Positions 1 through 8,382 of a DNA stretch of 46,349 nt are shown here, piece after piece. The notes beneath the pieces were generated by a model. The model was not told the origin of the DNA, ran no database searches, and saw only the letters and a list, made by a program, of their open reading frames with translations. The stretch comes from Anaerobiospirillum sp. NML120449 (lineage in GTDB: Bacteria; Pseudomonadota; Gammaproteobacteria; Enterobacterales; Succinivibrionaceae). The stretch's first letter is position 1. The number at the start of each line of letters is the position of its first letter. The translations under genes and the position numbers were made by a program. The stretch covers positions 1-46,349 of the forward strand of contig NZ_JALKIL010000038.1 of the NCBI RefSeq assembly GCF_023051105.1. The letters are read 5' to 3'.

Positions 1-178
1 TACAGCATTTTTTTTGCCAAATTTTATCCATGTATGTATATATTTCTATTTATAGTCAATTTTCAGATAGATACTTGACAGTTGAAAAGTATTATCAATA
101 TTTTTTTAATTGCATCATAGATACAACGTATCGATAAAAAAAATATATGTCTAGAAGGCGATCCTTAAATGCCGGGCT
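1..178. other. AT-rich contig-edge sequence
   Basis: A very AT-rich stretch with no coding frame that I can support. It does not resemble the flagellin 5' or middle region that should precede the flagellin tail starting at about 168-179. It is either a real recombination junction or an assembly artefact at a contig edge inside a repeat. The last ~10 bases before 179 still resemble flagellin DNA (codons for D-A-R-S-R) with one base missing. Confidence 0.5.
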
Positions 179-313
179 ATGATTCGTGACACGGACTTCG
201 CCTCAGAGACTGCAGCTCTTACCCAGAACAATATTATTCAGCAGGCTTCTCAGACTATTCTGGCCCAGGCAAATCAGCGTCCTACTATCGCTCTGAGCCT
301 TTTAGGACAGTAA
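179..313 (+). pseudogene. Flagellin 3' remnant (C-terminal 44 codons)
   Basis: An open frame running ATG-ATT-CGT-GAC to TAA encodes only the C-terminal D0 helix of flagellin ([17 protein letters not shown]... to ...TIALSLLGQ). It matches residues 285-327 of the three complete flagellins downstream. It differs by several substitutions (AAET to ASET, TVLAQ to TILAQ, INLLGQG to LSLLGQ) and lacks the final Gly, so it is a distinct fourth copy rather than a mis-assembled piece of a neighbour. The DNA just upstream (168-178) still resembles the flagellin codons but is frameshifted by one base, and before that homology stops. The flagellin-type terminator follows at 356-378. It is a pseudogene if the left junction is real, or a truncated view of an intact gene if the junction is an assembly error. 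Confidence 0.75.
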
Positions 314-355
314 TAGACTTACCAGCTACATATTCTTCTCTCTTAATTATTATCT

Positions 356-378
356 GGCGGGCTTTACCCGCCTTTTTT
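356..378 (+). terminator. Terminator of the flagellin remnant
   Basis: GGCGGG and CCCGCC pair around a short loop (356-372) and are followed by six T. The form matches the terminators after the three complete flagellin genes. Confidence 0.85.
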
Positions 379-676
379 GTTTGTGCCCAGCATTCACCCC
401 TGCCATGTGGACTACTTACGGATTTTGTCCCTTTCTGCCATGCTACCGCGCCATGATGCCCTGCTGTCCCCTGCTCATAACAGTAGAGCTCCCCTGCAAA
501 TTAATTACGATTTCTAAACATTTATGAAGCTATTGTCTGTTCCTTTGCACCTGTCAGGCAAAAACTGTCCGTAAATGCCAAAAATTTGAAATATTCAGCC
601 ATATTTGGGATTTTTCTGCAAATTTCTGCCATTTCGGTTAATTTCTTTCCAGGCTGTTTTTATTTCCTCGTGGAAA

Positions 677-715
677 TTTGACACTTCACTGATTGTTTTA
701 GTTAGACAAATCACG
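677..715 (+). promoter_or_regulatory. Conserved upstream element, flagellin copy 1
   Basis: TTTGACACTT, then a GTTTTAGTTAG block and AAATCAC. The same block recurs before copies 2 and 3 (2161-2212, 3650-3702), always about 100 bp upstream of the sigma-54 promoter. That spacing suits a binding site for a bacterial enhancer-binding protein of the FlrC/FleQ type. The binding protein is inferred; the conservation is seen directly. Confidence 0.5.
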
Positions 716-805
716 ACCAGTTACGAGTCATGGTTTGGTAGTCCTCTGTTATTTATCTTAGTGCAGCTTATTTACAAGACGTTTTATATTGCTCCTGGCA
801 CGACC

Positions 806-821
806 TGGCACACCACATGCT
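806..821 (+). promoter_or_regulatory. Sigma-54 promoter, flagellin copy 1
   Basis: TGGCACACCACATGCT has the -24 GG (807-808) and -12 GC (819-820) separated by exactly 10 bases, the spacing sigma-54 requires. The transcript would start near 832, leaving a ~78-base 5'UTR. Confidence 0.85.
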
Positions 822-863
822 CTATATCCGCTATAACATTATTAAACTGAAACTAAATGTTTT

Positions 864-885
864 CGCATGCTCGAAAGGACCTGCG
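864..885 (+). promoter_or_regulatory. 5'UTR hairpin, flagellin copy 1
   Basis: CGCATGCTC and GGACCTGCG form an imperfect stem with a GAAA loop just before the ribosome binding site. Copies 2 and 3 carry a perfect 9-bp hairpin at the same place, so the structure is kept even though the sequence differs. Confidence 0.5.
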
Positions 886-909
886 TTATAAAACAAAGAG
901 AGAATCGTC

Positions 910-1896
910 ATGGCACTTTATGTAAATACAAATGTCAGTTCGATCAATGCCCAACGCAAACTGGCTAACAGCACTCTTGCCCTGAATACTTCCTATCAGC
1001 GCCTGAGCTCTGGTCTTAGAATTAACTCTGCCAAAGATGACGCAGCCGGTCTTCAGATCTCCGACCGTCTGACCTCTCAGATTAACGGTCTTAACCAGGG
1101 TAACCGTAACACCAACGACGGTATTGCCCTGGCCCAGACCATCGAAGGTGCCCTGGATGAAACCACTAACATGCTGCAGCGCATCCGTGTGCTGGCAGTC
1201 CAGGCAGCAAACGGCACCAACTCCACTGCAGACCGCAAGGCTCTCCAGGAAGAGGTAACTCAGCTCTCCGAAGAAATTAACCGTATTGCCCGTCAGACTA
1301 CTTTCGCCGGCGCAACTATTCTCAATGGCCCAAAGAATACTACAGCCCAGGATGCCTGGCTTAAGAACACAAACAGCCTTATCCCAAGCGTAGCAAATAA
1401 TGTTGGTGGAACTATCACATTCCAGGTAGGCGCTAATGCTTACGACACTCTGAAACTTGACTGGAAAGATCCTTTTACCCTGTCAGGCCTTGCCAAGATG
1501 GCTGGACTTAATGCTGCAGACAAAACCGGAAATCAGAATGCAGGCAAGCAAGGCATTGTTTACGATCAAAATAACAAGTCACAGATTCGCTGGACAATTT
1601 CAACAGCATCATTAGCCACCAATACTCTGGCTAACATTGATAAGGTCATTCAGGCTGTAGATTCCAAACGTGCTGCACTTGGCGCTTTACAGAACAGAAT
1701 GGAGAGTACTATCCGTAATCAGGCCTCCATTTCTGAAAATGAGGCTGATGCCCGCTCAAGAATTCGTGACACAGATTTCGCAGCTGAGACTGCAGCGCTG
1801 ACCCAGAATAACATCATTCAGCAGGCTTCCCAGACCGTTCTGGCACAGGCCAACCAGCGCCCTACTATTGCCATTAACCTCTTGGGTCAAGGCTAA
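910..1896 (+). CDS. Flagellin (copy 1 of tandem array)
   Basis: Structural subunit of the flagellar filament, exported through the flagellar type III apparatus. The 328 residues contain the conserved N-terminal D0/D1 region (about 1-140, starting MALYVNTNVSSINAQ and including QRIRVLAVQ at 90-98, the conserved inner-filament segment that TLR5 recognises in enterobacterial flagellin). A short variable middle follows (about 140-228), then the C-terminal D1/D0 helices (about 229-328, ending AINLLGQG). There is no large D2/D3 insertion, so the filament should be thin and plain. The ATG follows an AAAGAGAG ribosome binding site. Residues 1-105 are identical to the other two copies and differences cluster in the middle, a pattern that suggests gene conversion of the ends. 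It has its own sigma-54 promoter (806-821) and terminator (1933-1957), so it is monocistronic. Confidence 0.97.
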   Translation: MALYVNTNVSSINAQRKLANSTLALNTSYQRLSSGLRINSAKDDAAGLQISDRLTSQINGLNQGNRNTNDGIALAQTIEGALDETTNMLQRIRVLAVQAANGTNSTADRKALQEEVTQLSEEINRIARQTTFAGATILNGPKNTTAQDAWLKNTNSLIPSVANNVGGTITFQVGANAYDTLKLDWKDPFTLSGLAKMAGLNAADKTGNQNAGKQGIVYDQNNKSQIRWTISTASLATNTLANIDKVIQAVDSKRAALGALQNRMESTIRNQASISENEADARSRIRDTDFAAETAALTQNNIIQQASQTVLAQANQRPTIAINLLGQG

Positions 1897-1932
1897 TATC
1901 GATTTCCTTTATTCTCTCTTTCTTTAATTCAA

Positions 1933-1957
1933 GGCGGGCTGCAACCCGCCTTTTTTG
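1933..1957 (+). terminator. Terminator, flagellin copy 1
   Basis: GGCGGGCTGCAACCCGCC folds into a GGCGGG/CCCGCC stem followed by TTTTTTG. Confidence 0.93.
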
Positions 1958-2160
1958 TTTTGTACATTGCCTTTACTGGGTTAATGGCAGATCTGTACTC
2001 TCAGCGAGTATTTTCTATGGCCAGGTGATCAGCTATATGAGTTCCCAAAATCTGGAGAAATTCGGCTCATTTTTGCGTTTTATGATGATTTTCGGCTGTT
2101 TTCTGTCGTTTTCGTTTAATTTTGGACAGTTTATCCATTTTTGCCATCCCCAGGTACAAG

Positions 2161-2212
2161 TAAATTTGACACTTCCCTGATGGTTTTAGTTAGCTAAATC
2201 ACAAAATGTAAT
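2161..2212 (+). promoter_or_regulatory. Conserved upstream element, flagellin copy 2
   Basis: TAAATTTGACACTTCCCTGA followed by TTTTAGTTAGCTAAATCAC and AAAATGTAAT. It contains the partial dyad TTTAG/CTAAA and is almost identical to the element before copy 3. Its left edge is about 130 bp and its dyad about 100 bp upstream of the sigma-54 promoter. Probable activator site. Confidence 0.55.
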
Positions 2213-2292
2213 GCTGTTCTTACTGGCATAATGCTTTAATTATCTGCACATGGCCTATTTATAAGCCATTTTAGCTAAGCCCCGGCGCCACC

Positions 2293-2308
2293 TGGCACGT
2301 CCCATGCT
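2293..2308 (+). promoter_or_regulatory. Sigma-54 promoter, flagellin copy 2
   Basis: TGGCACGTCCCATGCT: GG at 2294-2295 and GC at 2306-2307 with 10 bases between, close to the TGGCACG-N4-TTGCT consensus. Confidence 0.9.
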
Positions 2309-2353
2309 CTATTACAGGTATCACCTTATTAAGACTGAAACTAAACTGTCTTC

Positions 2354-2375
2354 CGCAGGTTCACCAGAACCTGCG
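2354..2375 (+). promoter_or_regulatory. 5'UTR hairpin, flagellin copy 2
   Basis: A perfect 9-bp stem, CGCAGGTTC with GAACCTGCG, closes a 4-base ACCA loop. It sits about 10 bases before the GAAGAGAGAA ribosome-binding region. It may affect mRNA stability or ribosome access. Confidence 0.6.
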
Positions 2376-2399
2376 TTATAAAACGAAGAGAGAATTACT

Positions 2400-3386
2400 A
2401 TGGCACTTTACGTAAACACCAATGTCAGTTCGATCAATGCTCAACGCAAACTTGCAAACAGTACTCTCGCCTTAAATACCTCATACCAGAGACTGAGCTC
2501 AGGTCTTAGAATCAATTCTGCCAAAGACGACGCAGCCGGTCTCCAGATCTCCGATCGACTGACTTCCCAGATTAACGGCCTCAACCAGGGTAACCGCAAC
2601 ACCAATGACGGTATTGCCCTGGCCCAGACCATCGAAGGTGCCCTGGACGAAACTACTAACATGCTGCAGCGCATCCGTGTGCTCGCAGTTCAGGCCGCAA
2701 ACGGTACCAACTCTGAATCCGACCGCAAAGCTCTCCAGGAAGAAGTTACCCAGCTCTCTCAGGAAATTAACCGTATCGCCCGTCAGACCACCTTTGCAGG
2801 TGCTACAGTACTCAATGGTCCTAAACTTACTACAGGTAACGATGCCTGGCTTAAGAACTCTAACAGCCTTATCCCAAGCGTAGCAGGTAATAAAGGCGGC
2901 ACTATTACGTTCCAGGTAGGCGCTAATGCCTATGATACCTTACAGCTCGAGTGGAAAGATCCTTTCACAATGTCAGGATTAGCTAAAATGGCCGGACTTG
3001 GCGCAGCTAAGGAAACCAAAGCCCAAGGTGCAGGCAACGAAGGTATTGTCTATGATAACAATGCAAAATCTGAAGTTCGCTGGACTATTTCTACAGCTGC
3101 CTTAGCCACCAATACTCTTGCTAATATTGATAAGGTAATTCAGGCCGTTGACTCAAAGCGTGCCGGACTTGGCGCTTTACAGAACAGAATGGAGAGTACT
3201 ATCCGTAATCAGGCTTCCATTTCTGAAAATGAGGCTGATGCCCGCAGCAGAATTCGTGACACAGATTTCGCAGCTGAGACTGCAGCGCTGACCCAGAATA
3301 ACATCATTCAGCAGGCTTCCCAGACCGTTCTGGCACAGGCCAACCAGCGCCCTACTATTGCCATTAACCTCTTAGGTCAGGGCTAA
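2400..3386 (+). CDS. Flagellin (copy 2 of tandem array)
   Basis: A 328-residue flagellin with the same architecture as its neighbours: invariant N-terminal 105 residues, variable middle and invariant C-terminal helices. It is the most divergent of the three: ESD instead of TAD at 106-108, SQE instead of SEE at 120-122, and a distinct 143-225 segment (LTTGND, GNKGG, KETKAQGAGNEG). All three copies keep exactly the same length, so the variable part changes only by substitution. The gene starts 1490 bases after copy 1 and has its own upstream element, sigma-54 promoter, leader hairpin and terminator. Independent expression of near-identical subunits is expected; in Vibrio-like bacteria such paralogues co-assemble in one filament. 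Confidence 0.97.
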   Translation: MALYVNTNVSSINAQRKLANSTLALNTSYQRLSSGLRINSAKDDAAGLQISDRLTSQINGLNQGNRNTNDGIALAQTIEGALDETTNMLQRIRVLAVQAANGTNSESDRKALQEEVTQLSQEINRIARQTTFAGATVLNGPKLTTGNDAWLKNSNSLIPSVAGNKGGTITFQVGANAYDTLQLEWKDPFTMSGLAKMAGLGAAKETKAQGAGNEGIVYDNNAKSEVRWTISTAALATNTLANIDKVIQAVDSKRAGLGALQNRMESTIRNQASISENEADARSRIRDTDFAAETAALTQNNIIQQASQTVLAQANQRPTIAINLLGQG

Positions 3387-3421
3387 TTAGATTTCCTTTA
3401 TTCTCTCTTTCTTTCATTCAA

Positions 3422-3445
3422 GGCGGGCTGCAACCCGCCTTTTTT
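3422..3445 (+). terminator. Terminator, flagellin copy 2
   Basis: GGCGGGCTGCAACCCGCC hairpin followed by a run of six T. Identical to the terminator of copy 1. Confidence 0.93.
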
Positions 3446-3649
3446 GTTTTGTATATTGCCTTTACTGGGTTAATGGCAGATCTGTCCTCTTAGCGAGTAA
3501 TTTTTATGGCCAGGTAATCAGCTATGTGAGTGCCCAAAATCCGGAGAAATATGGCTCAATTTTGCATTTTCTGATGGTTTTCAGCTGTTTTGTGTCATTT
3601 TTGTTTAATTTTTGGCAGTTTCTCCATTTTTGCCTTCCCCAGGTTCAAG

Positions 3650-3702
3650 TAAATTTGACACTTTCCTGGGTGTTTTAGTTAGCTAAATCACAAAATGTAA
3701 TG
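3650..3702 (+). promoter_or_regulatory. Conserved upstream element, flagellin copy 3
   Basis: TAAATTTGACACTTTCCTGG followed by TTTTAGTTAGCTAAATCAC. The element is shared with copy 2, and the spacing to the promoter is nearly the same. Confidence 0.55.
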
Positions 3703-3781
3703 GAGCTCTTCCCGGCATAATGCTTTATTTATCTGCACAGGGCTTATTTATAAGCCCTTTTAGCTGATTCCCGGCTCTACC

Positions 3782-3797
3782 TGGCACGTCCCATGCT
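3782..3797 (+). promoter_or_regulatory. Sigma-54 promoter, flagellin copy 3
   Basis: TGGCACGTCCCATGCT, identical to the copy 2 promoter, with GG/GC spacing of 10 bases. Confidence 0.9.
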
Positions 3798-3842
3798 CTA
3801 TTGCAGGTATCACCTTATTAAGACTGAAACTAAACTGTCTTC

Positions 3843-3864
3843 CGCAGGTTCACCAGAACCTGCG
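3843..3864 (+). promoter_or_regulatory. 5'UTR hairpin, flagellin copy 3
   Basis: A perfect CGCAGGTTC / GAACCTGCG stem with an ACCA loop, identical to copy 2 and placed just upstream of the ribosome binding site. Confidence 0.6.
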
Positions 3865-3888
3865 TTATAAAACGAAGAGAGAATCACT

Positions 3889-4875
3889 ATGGCACTTTAC
3901 GTAAACACCAATGTCAGTTCGATCAATGCTCAACGCAAACTTGCAAACAGTACTCTCGCCTTAAATACCTCGTACCAGAGACTGAGCTCAGGTCTTAGAA
4001 TCAATTCTGCCAAAGACGACGCAGCCGGTCTGCAAATCTCCGATCGACTGACTTCCCAGATTAATGGCCTTAACCAGGGTAACCGCAACACCAATGACGG
4101 TATTGCCCTGGCCCAGACCATCGAAGGTGCCCTGGACGAAACCACCAACATGCTGCAGCGCATCCGTGTGCTCGCAGTTCAGGCCGCAAACGGTACCAAC
4201 TCCACTGCAGACCGCAAGGCTCTCCAGGAAGAGGTAACTCAGCTCTCCGAAGAAATTAACCGTATCGCCCGTCAGACCACCTTTGCAGGTGCCACTGTTC
4301 TCAATGGCCCAAAAGACACTACAAATGGCAGTGCCTGGCTTAAGAACTCTAACAGCCTTATTCCAAGTGTCGCTGCAAACAAAGGCGGCACCATCACTTT
4401 CCAGGTAGGAGCTAATGCCTATGATACCTTACAGCTCGACTGGAAAGATCCTTTTACTATGTCAGGTCTTGCTAAGATGGCAGGTCTGAATGAGGCTAAG
4501 CAGACAGCAACTCAGGATGCTGGCAAGCAAGGCATTGTTTATGACGGCAACAATAAATCACAGATTCGCTGGACCATTTCCACAGCCTCTTTAGCCACCA
4601 ACACTCTGGCTAATATTGATAAGGTAATTCAGGCCGTTGATTCAAAGCGTGCCGGACTCGGTGCTTTACAAAATAGAATGGAGAGCACTATTCGTAACCA
4701 GGCTTCCATTTCTGAAAATGAGGCTGATGCCCGCTCAAGAATTCGTGACACAGATTTCGCAGCAGAGACTGCAGCGCTGACCCAGAATAACATCATTCAG
4801 CAGGCTTCCCAGACCGTTCTGGCACAGGCCAACCAGCGCCCTACTATTGCCATTAACCTCTTAGGTCAGGGCTAA
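3889..4875 (+). CDS. Flagellin (copy 3 of tandem array)
   Basis: The third complete 328-residue flagellin. It is a mosaic of the other two. The TNSTADRK stretch (103-110), the SEE at 120-122 and the AGKQGIVYD / NNKSQIRWTI segments match copy 1. The AGATVLNGPK, KGGTITFQVGANAYDTLQL and RAGLGALQ segments match copy 2. That mosaic pattern is the direct sign of recombination between copies. It starts 1489 bases after copy 2, and its upstream DNA is nearly identical to that of copy 2. It ends the array: its terminator is followed by the convergent transketolase gene. Confidence 0.97.
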   Translation: MALYVNTNVSSINAQRKLANSTLALNTSYQRLSSGLRINSAKDDAAGLQISDRLTSQINGLNQGNRNTNDGIALAQTIEGALDETTNMLQRIRVLAVQAANGTNSTADRKALQEEVTQLSEEINRIARQTTFAGATVLNGPKDTTNGSAWLKNSNSLIPSVAANKGGTITFQVGANAYDTLQLDWKDPFTMSGLAKMAGLNEAKQTATQDAGKQGIVYDGNNKSQIRWTISTASLATNTLANIDKVIQAVDSKRAGLGALQNRMESTIRNQASISENEADARSRIRDTDFAAETAALTQNNIIQQASQTVLAQANQRPTIAINLLGQG

Positions 4876-4910
4876 TTAGATTTCCTTTATTCTCTCTTTC
4901 TTTAATTTAA

Positions 4911-4934
4911 GGCGGGCTGCAACCCGCCTTTTTT
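4911..4934 (+). terminator. Terminator, flagellin copy 3
   Basis: GGCGGGCTGCAACCCGCC hairpin followed by six T and ATTGG. Confidence 0.93.
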
Positions 4935-5274
4935 ATTGGATTTATATTAATGCTTTCTAAAAGCCGCGATTTCATTCTTTCATGATGGCTTTCAATTTTC
5001 CTTTGAATTGCCATTTTTGCTGATAATCCTTTCAAATCCTCCCTACAACGGTCATAAATCACTCCGAACAGCCTGAAAACTGTCATTTTTTACTATGGCA
5101 TGGTTGTGTGTTGTCAGTGCCTTTGAGTTTTATTTTTCTTATTTTGTGCAACTGTTTGTGCTGGCTGCCTGCAGCTGCTGGAGCGGCGGTTGTTTTTGTG
5201 AAAAGGGTGGCAGGAGCGGTTCTGGTATTATTCTGGTGTTTGAATTTTGCTGATCTTTTTTCGGGGCATAATGA
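4935..5274. other. Gene-free spacer between flagellin array and tkt
   Basis: AT-rich near the flagellin side, becoming mixed. Short open frames on both strands lack a ribosome binding site and overlap the end of tkt. I see no gene here. Confidence 0.6.
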
Positions 5275-5314
5275 CAAAGGCCCCAGTCCAGCGTCAGCAG
5301 GTCCGGGGCCTTTG
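5275..5314 (-). terminator. Probable tkt terminator
   Basis: CAAAGGCCCC and GGGGCCTTTG form a perfect 10-bp stem about 65 bases past the tkt stop. The T tract lies inside the 3' arm (CCTTTG) rather than after it, a style shared with the metK, lysC and 5S terminators. A second small hairpin, GCAGCG/CGCTGC, lies at 5321-5336. Confidence 0.65.
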
Positions 5315-5378
5315 GGGCATGCAGCGCAAACGCTGCGCGTGCAGAGGCGGCCACTGTATGGCCGGTCTCTGCGATATT

Positions 5379-7376
5379 TTACTTGTTCAGGAGGCTCTTG
5401 CCGAAGGCAACAGTGTTCTCAACGGTAAAGCCGTAGCGCTTGAAGAGCTCAGCAGCTGGAGCGGAGGCACCGTAGTGGTCAATACCCAGTACCTTGCCGT
5501 CCATACCCACATACTTGTACCAGGTGGTGGTAGAGCCGGCTTCGACAGCAACACGGTTGCGTACGGCAGCTGGCAGAACCTGCTCACGGTACTCAGGGGT
5601 CTGACGGTCAAAGACCTCGCAGCAAGGCATGGAGACTACGCGTACCTTCTTGCCTTCCCTGGCCAGTTCCTCAGCAGCGTGGAAAGCCAGAGAAACTTCA
5701 GAACCGGTAGCAATGTAGATAAGGTCTGGAGTGCCATCGCAGTCCTTGAGAATGTAACCACCCTTTGCAATGTCAGCAATCTGAGCGTCAGTACGTGGCA
5801 GCTGCTCGAGGTTCTGACGTGACAGGATAACGTTGGATGGACCGCAGCGGCGCTCAACCATAACAGTCCAGGCAACAGCGGTCTCAACCTGGTCACATGG
5901 GCGCCAGGTGTCGAGATTTGGAACCAGACGTAAGGTAGCGGTCTGCTCGATAGGCTCGTGGGTTGGGCCGTCCTCACCAACACCGATAGAGTCGTGGGTG
6001 AATACGAACAGTGTTGGGATCTTCATCAGAGCGGACATGCGGATAGCATTGCGGGCATACTCGGAGAAGATAAGGAAAGTACCGCCATATGGACGGAAGC
6101 CGCCGTGGAGCATCATGCCGTTCATGGCTGCGCACATGAGGAACTCACGCACACCCCAGTGAACATAGTTGCCCTGAATAGCGTGAGGTAATAAGGACTT
6201 GGAAGCCTTATTCATGGTCAGGTTGGATGGAGCCAGGTCAGCAGAGCCGCCAGCCAGCTCTGGCAGAATGGCACCAAAGAAATCGAGGGCATTCTGACCG
6301 GCCTTACGGGTAGCGATAGAGGCCGGGTTAGCCTGAAGATCCTTAGCCCATGCCATGGCCTTCTCCTTGAGATCGCAAGGCAGCTCACCGCTCATGCGGC
6401 GCTCAAACTCACTGGCCATCTCAGGATAGGCAGCCTTGTAACGGGCAAAGAGGTCATTCCACTCCTGCTCGAGGCTGGCACCGCTCTCAACGGCAGACCA
6501 CTTGGCGTAGATGTCCTCAGGAATAACAAATGGTGGGTGATCCCAGCCAATAGCCTTACGGGTCAGAGCGATTTCATCATCACCCAGTGGTGCACCGTGG
6601 GAAGACTCCTTGCCCTGCTTGTTAGGTGAACCCTTACCAATGGTGGTATTGCAGATAATCAGTGATGGACGGGCAGTCTCAGCCTTGGCAGCCTCAATAG
6701 CCTTGCGGATAGCCTCACCATCGTGGCCGTCTACTTCCTGAACATGCCAGTGGTAGGACTCAAAGCGCTTTGCAGTGTCGTCAGCAAACCAGTTCTTAAC
6801 CTCACCATCAATGGAAATACCATTGGAGTCATACAGGGCGATTAATTTGCCCAGACCCAGAGTACCGGCAAAGGAGCAGGCCTCATGGGAGATGCCCTCC
6901 ATTAAGCAGCCGTCGCCCATGAACACATAGGTGTAGTGATCAACGATGTTCATGCCGTCGCGGTTGAACTCGGCGGCCAGCATCTGCTCAGCCATGGCAA
7001 AGCCTACGGCATTGGCAAGACCCTGACCTAAAGGACCGGTGGTGGTCTCAACGCCTGGAACATCACCATATTCAGGGTGACCAGGGGTCTTGGAGTCGAG
7101 CTGACGGAAGTTCTTGATATCGTCAATGCTTAAGTCATAACCGGTGAGGTGTAATAAAGAGTAGATAAGCATTGAGGCGTGGCCGTTGGATAACACAAAA
7201 CGGTCACGGTTAGCCCAATGAGGGTTCTTTGGATTGTGGTGTAAGAAACCACGCCATAAGGCTTCTGCCATATCAGCCATGCCAAGTGGAGCACCTGGGT
7301 GGCCAGATTTGGCCTTTTGAACACCGTCCATGCTCAGAGCACGGATCGCATTAGCTAACTGCTGATATTCGGACAT
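5379..7376 (-). CDS. tkt: Transketolase
   Basis: Thiamine-diphosphate enzyme of the non-oxidative pentose phosphate pathway. It moves two-carbon units between xylulose-5-P and ribose-5-P or erythrose-4-P in the cytoplasm. The product is 665 residues, the usual length. Seen: [13 protein letters not shown] near residues 24-36, the TPP-binding motif starting GDG at 154-156 and reaching the Asn of DSNGIS, the pyrimidine-domain segment [19 protein letters not shown], and a C-terminal domain. The start is the ATG at 7376 ([18 protein letters not shown]), because AGGAG lies 7 bases before it and the family begins there; an in-frame start 8 codons upstream lacks a ribosome binding site. It converges on the flagellin array. 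A TalC-type transaldolase lies 4 kb away on the same strand and supplies the partner activity. Confidence 0.97.
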   Translation of the reverse strand: MSEYQQLANAIRALSMDGVQKAKSGHPGAPLGMADMAEALWRGFLHHNPKNPHWANRDRFVLSNGHASMLIYSLLHLTGYDLSIDDIKNFRQLDSKTPGHPEYGDVPGVETTTGPLGQGLANAVGFAMAEQMLAAEFNRDGMNIVDHYTYVFMGDGCLMEGISHEACSFAGTLGLGKLIALYDSNGISIDGEVKNWFADDTAKRFESYHWHVQEVDGHDGEAIRKAIEAAKAETARPSLIICNTTIGKGSPNKQGKESSHGAPLGDDEIALTRKAIGWDHPPFVIPEDIYAKWSAVESGASLEQEWNDLFARYKAAYPEMASEFERRMSGELPCDLKEKAMAWAKDLQANPASIATRKAGQNALDFFGAILPELAGGSADLAPSNLTMNKASKSLLPHAIQGNYVHWGVREFLMCAAMNGMMLHGGFRPYGGTFLIFSEYARNAIRMSALMKIPTLFVFTHDSIGVGEDGPTHEPIEQTATLRLVPNLDTWRPCDQVETAVAWTVMVERRCGPSNVILSRQNLEQLPRTDAQIADIAKGGYILKDCDGTPDLIYIATGSEVSLAFHAAEELAREGKKVRVVSMPCCEVFDRQTPEYREQVLPAAVRNRVAVEAGSTTTWYKYVGMDGKVLGIDHYGASAPAAELFKRYGFTVENTVAFGKSLLNK

Positions 7377-7624
7377 GTTTACTCCTGGAATGAACAACAT
7401 TATCTGGCCTGAGTTTCAGGCTCATTCTACTAAACCTGCAGGCTGAAGCCCTGAGCCGCAGCACCGGCTGTTGACAGGCATAATCTGCTCTGGCATTTAC
7501 CATGGCATGACTGTGGCTGCCCTGAGCCTTGCAAATGCAGCCGGGTAAGACTGCAGCTGCGGCGCTGCCGGCGGCGCCAGGGCTTGAACCAGAGCGCACT
7601 GTGCTGATAAGGGCCATACAGTCA

Positions 7625-7720
7625 AAAGGAGCTGACCCGGTCGCTGCCGCTCCCGCACTGGGAACGACAGTAACCTGTCCGCTGATTAGACGGACGGGGC
7701 AGCTCCTTTAAAAAATTTTT
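7625..7720. other. Branched structured-RNA or terminator candidate
   Basis: AAAGGAGCTG pairs perfectly with CAGCTCCTTT (7625-7634 with 7700-7709), extended by CCC/GGG. Two inner hairpins, TCCC/GGGA (7651-7663) and GTCCG/CGGAC (7677-7695), make a three-way junction. Read on the plus strand it ends in an A6T5 tract, like a terminator. On the minus strand it lies in the upstream region of tkt, 249 bases before the start codon. I recognise no Rfam family; it is not a TPP riboswitch. Confidence 0.4.
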
Positions 7721-7930
7721 AACTACACTTCCTGAAATCTCTCAATGCACTGTGCAACTGTGCCAGACAATGGCCTGACTTAATGTCAGTGAACGCTACG
7801 CCTGCTCAGGGTACTGTTCGCTTGCTCAATGGACTGTATGCCTGTTCAGCAGAATGAGGCCATGCAGCGCTCTACGCTGACTGAAAGCTTTATGCGATGC
7901 CAGGCATCGCTCCAGGCTACAGGTATCATT

Positions 7931-8160
7931 GCTGCGCGGCATCGCGCGTTGTTGCGTCGTTCGCGTCAGTGCCTGGCGATAAGGGGATGCGTAGCATTGC
8001 TGCGCGGCATCGCGCGCTGTTGCGTCGTTTGCGTCAGTGCCTGGCGATGAGGGGATGCGTAGCATTGCTGCGCGGCATCGCGCTGTTGCGTCTTTCGCGT
8101 CAGTGCCTGGCGATGAGGGGATGCGTAGCATTGCTGCGCGGCATCGCGCGCTGTAGCGAC
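7931..8160. repeat. 68-bp tandem repeat, ~3.4 copies
   Basis: Units start at 7931, 7999 and 8067, with a partial one at 8133. Each begins GCTGCGCGGCATCGCGC and ends GGGGATGCGTAGCATT. Units 1 and 2 are 68 bp and unit 3 is 66 bp (one CG dropped). Sequence identity between units is high, so the array is recent. Confidence 0.95.
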
Positions 8161-8358
8161 ATGGGGCACCGGTGCAGTTGTGCCTTGCGGCTGTGCATTT
8201 TTGTTGCTTTTAAGCCGTTGGCAGTCAGTTCAGGAAATTTCAGGGGCCAGTCCGGGCACCATTGTATGCCCAGGCCGGGGCATTCTCAATTGCTGCAGCC
8301 AGTGACGAAAATCATTTGCATCAATGCAGCAGAAAATGCACTTTCATATTGCTAAACA

Positions 8359-8382
8359 GCCGCTGAACATGAGTTCAGCGGC
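8359..8382. other. Perfect 10-bp hairpin
   Basis: GCCGCTGAAC and GTTCAGCGGC around ATGA, about 255 bases downstream of the DUF945-like gene stop. There is no T tract beyond TGTTT on the minus strand, so a terminator role for that gene is only possible. Confidence 0.4.

Noticed and set aside
7567..7605. tRNA on the minus strand
   Set aside because: A GGTTCAAGCC string resembles a T loop, but the T stem does not pair and no acceptor or anticodon stem can be formed. A similar string near 13785-13800 fails for the same reason.
7897..8355. 152-residue frame across the 68-bp repeat
   Set aside because: Openness comes from the repeat being poor in stops; both strands are open and no ribosome binding site exists.
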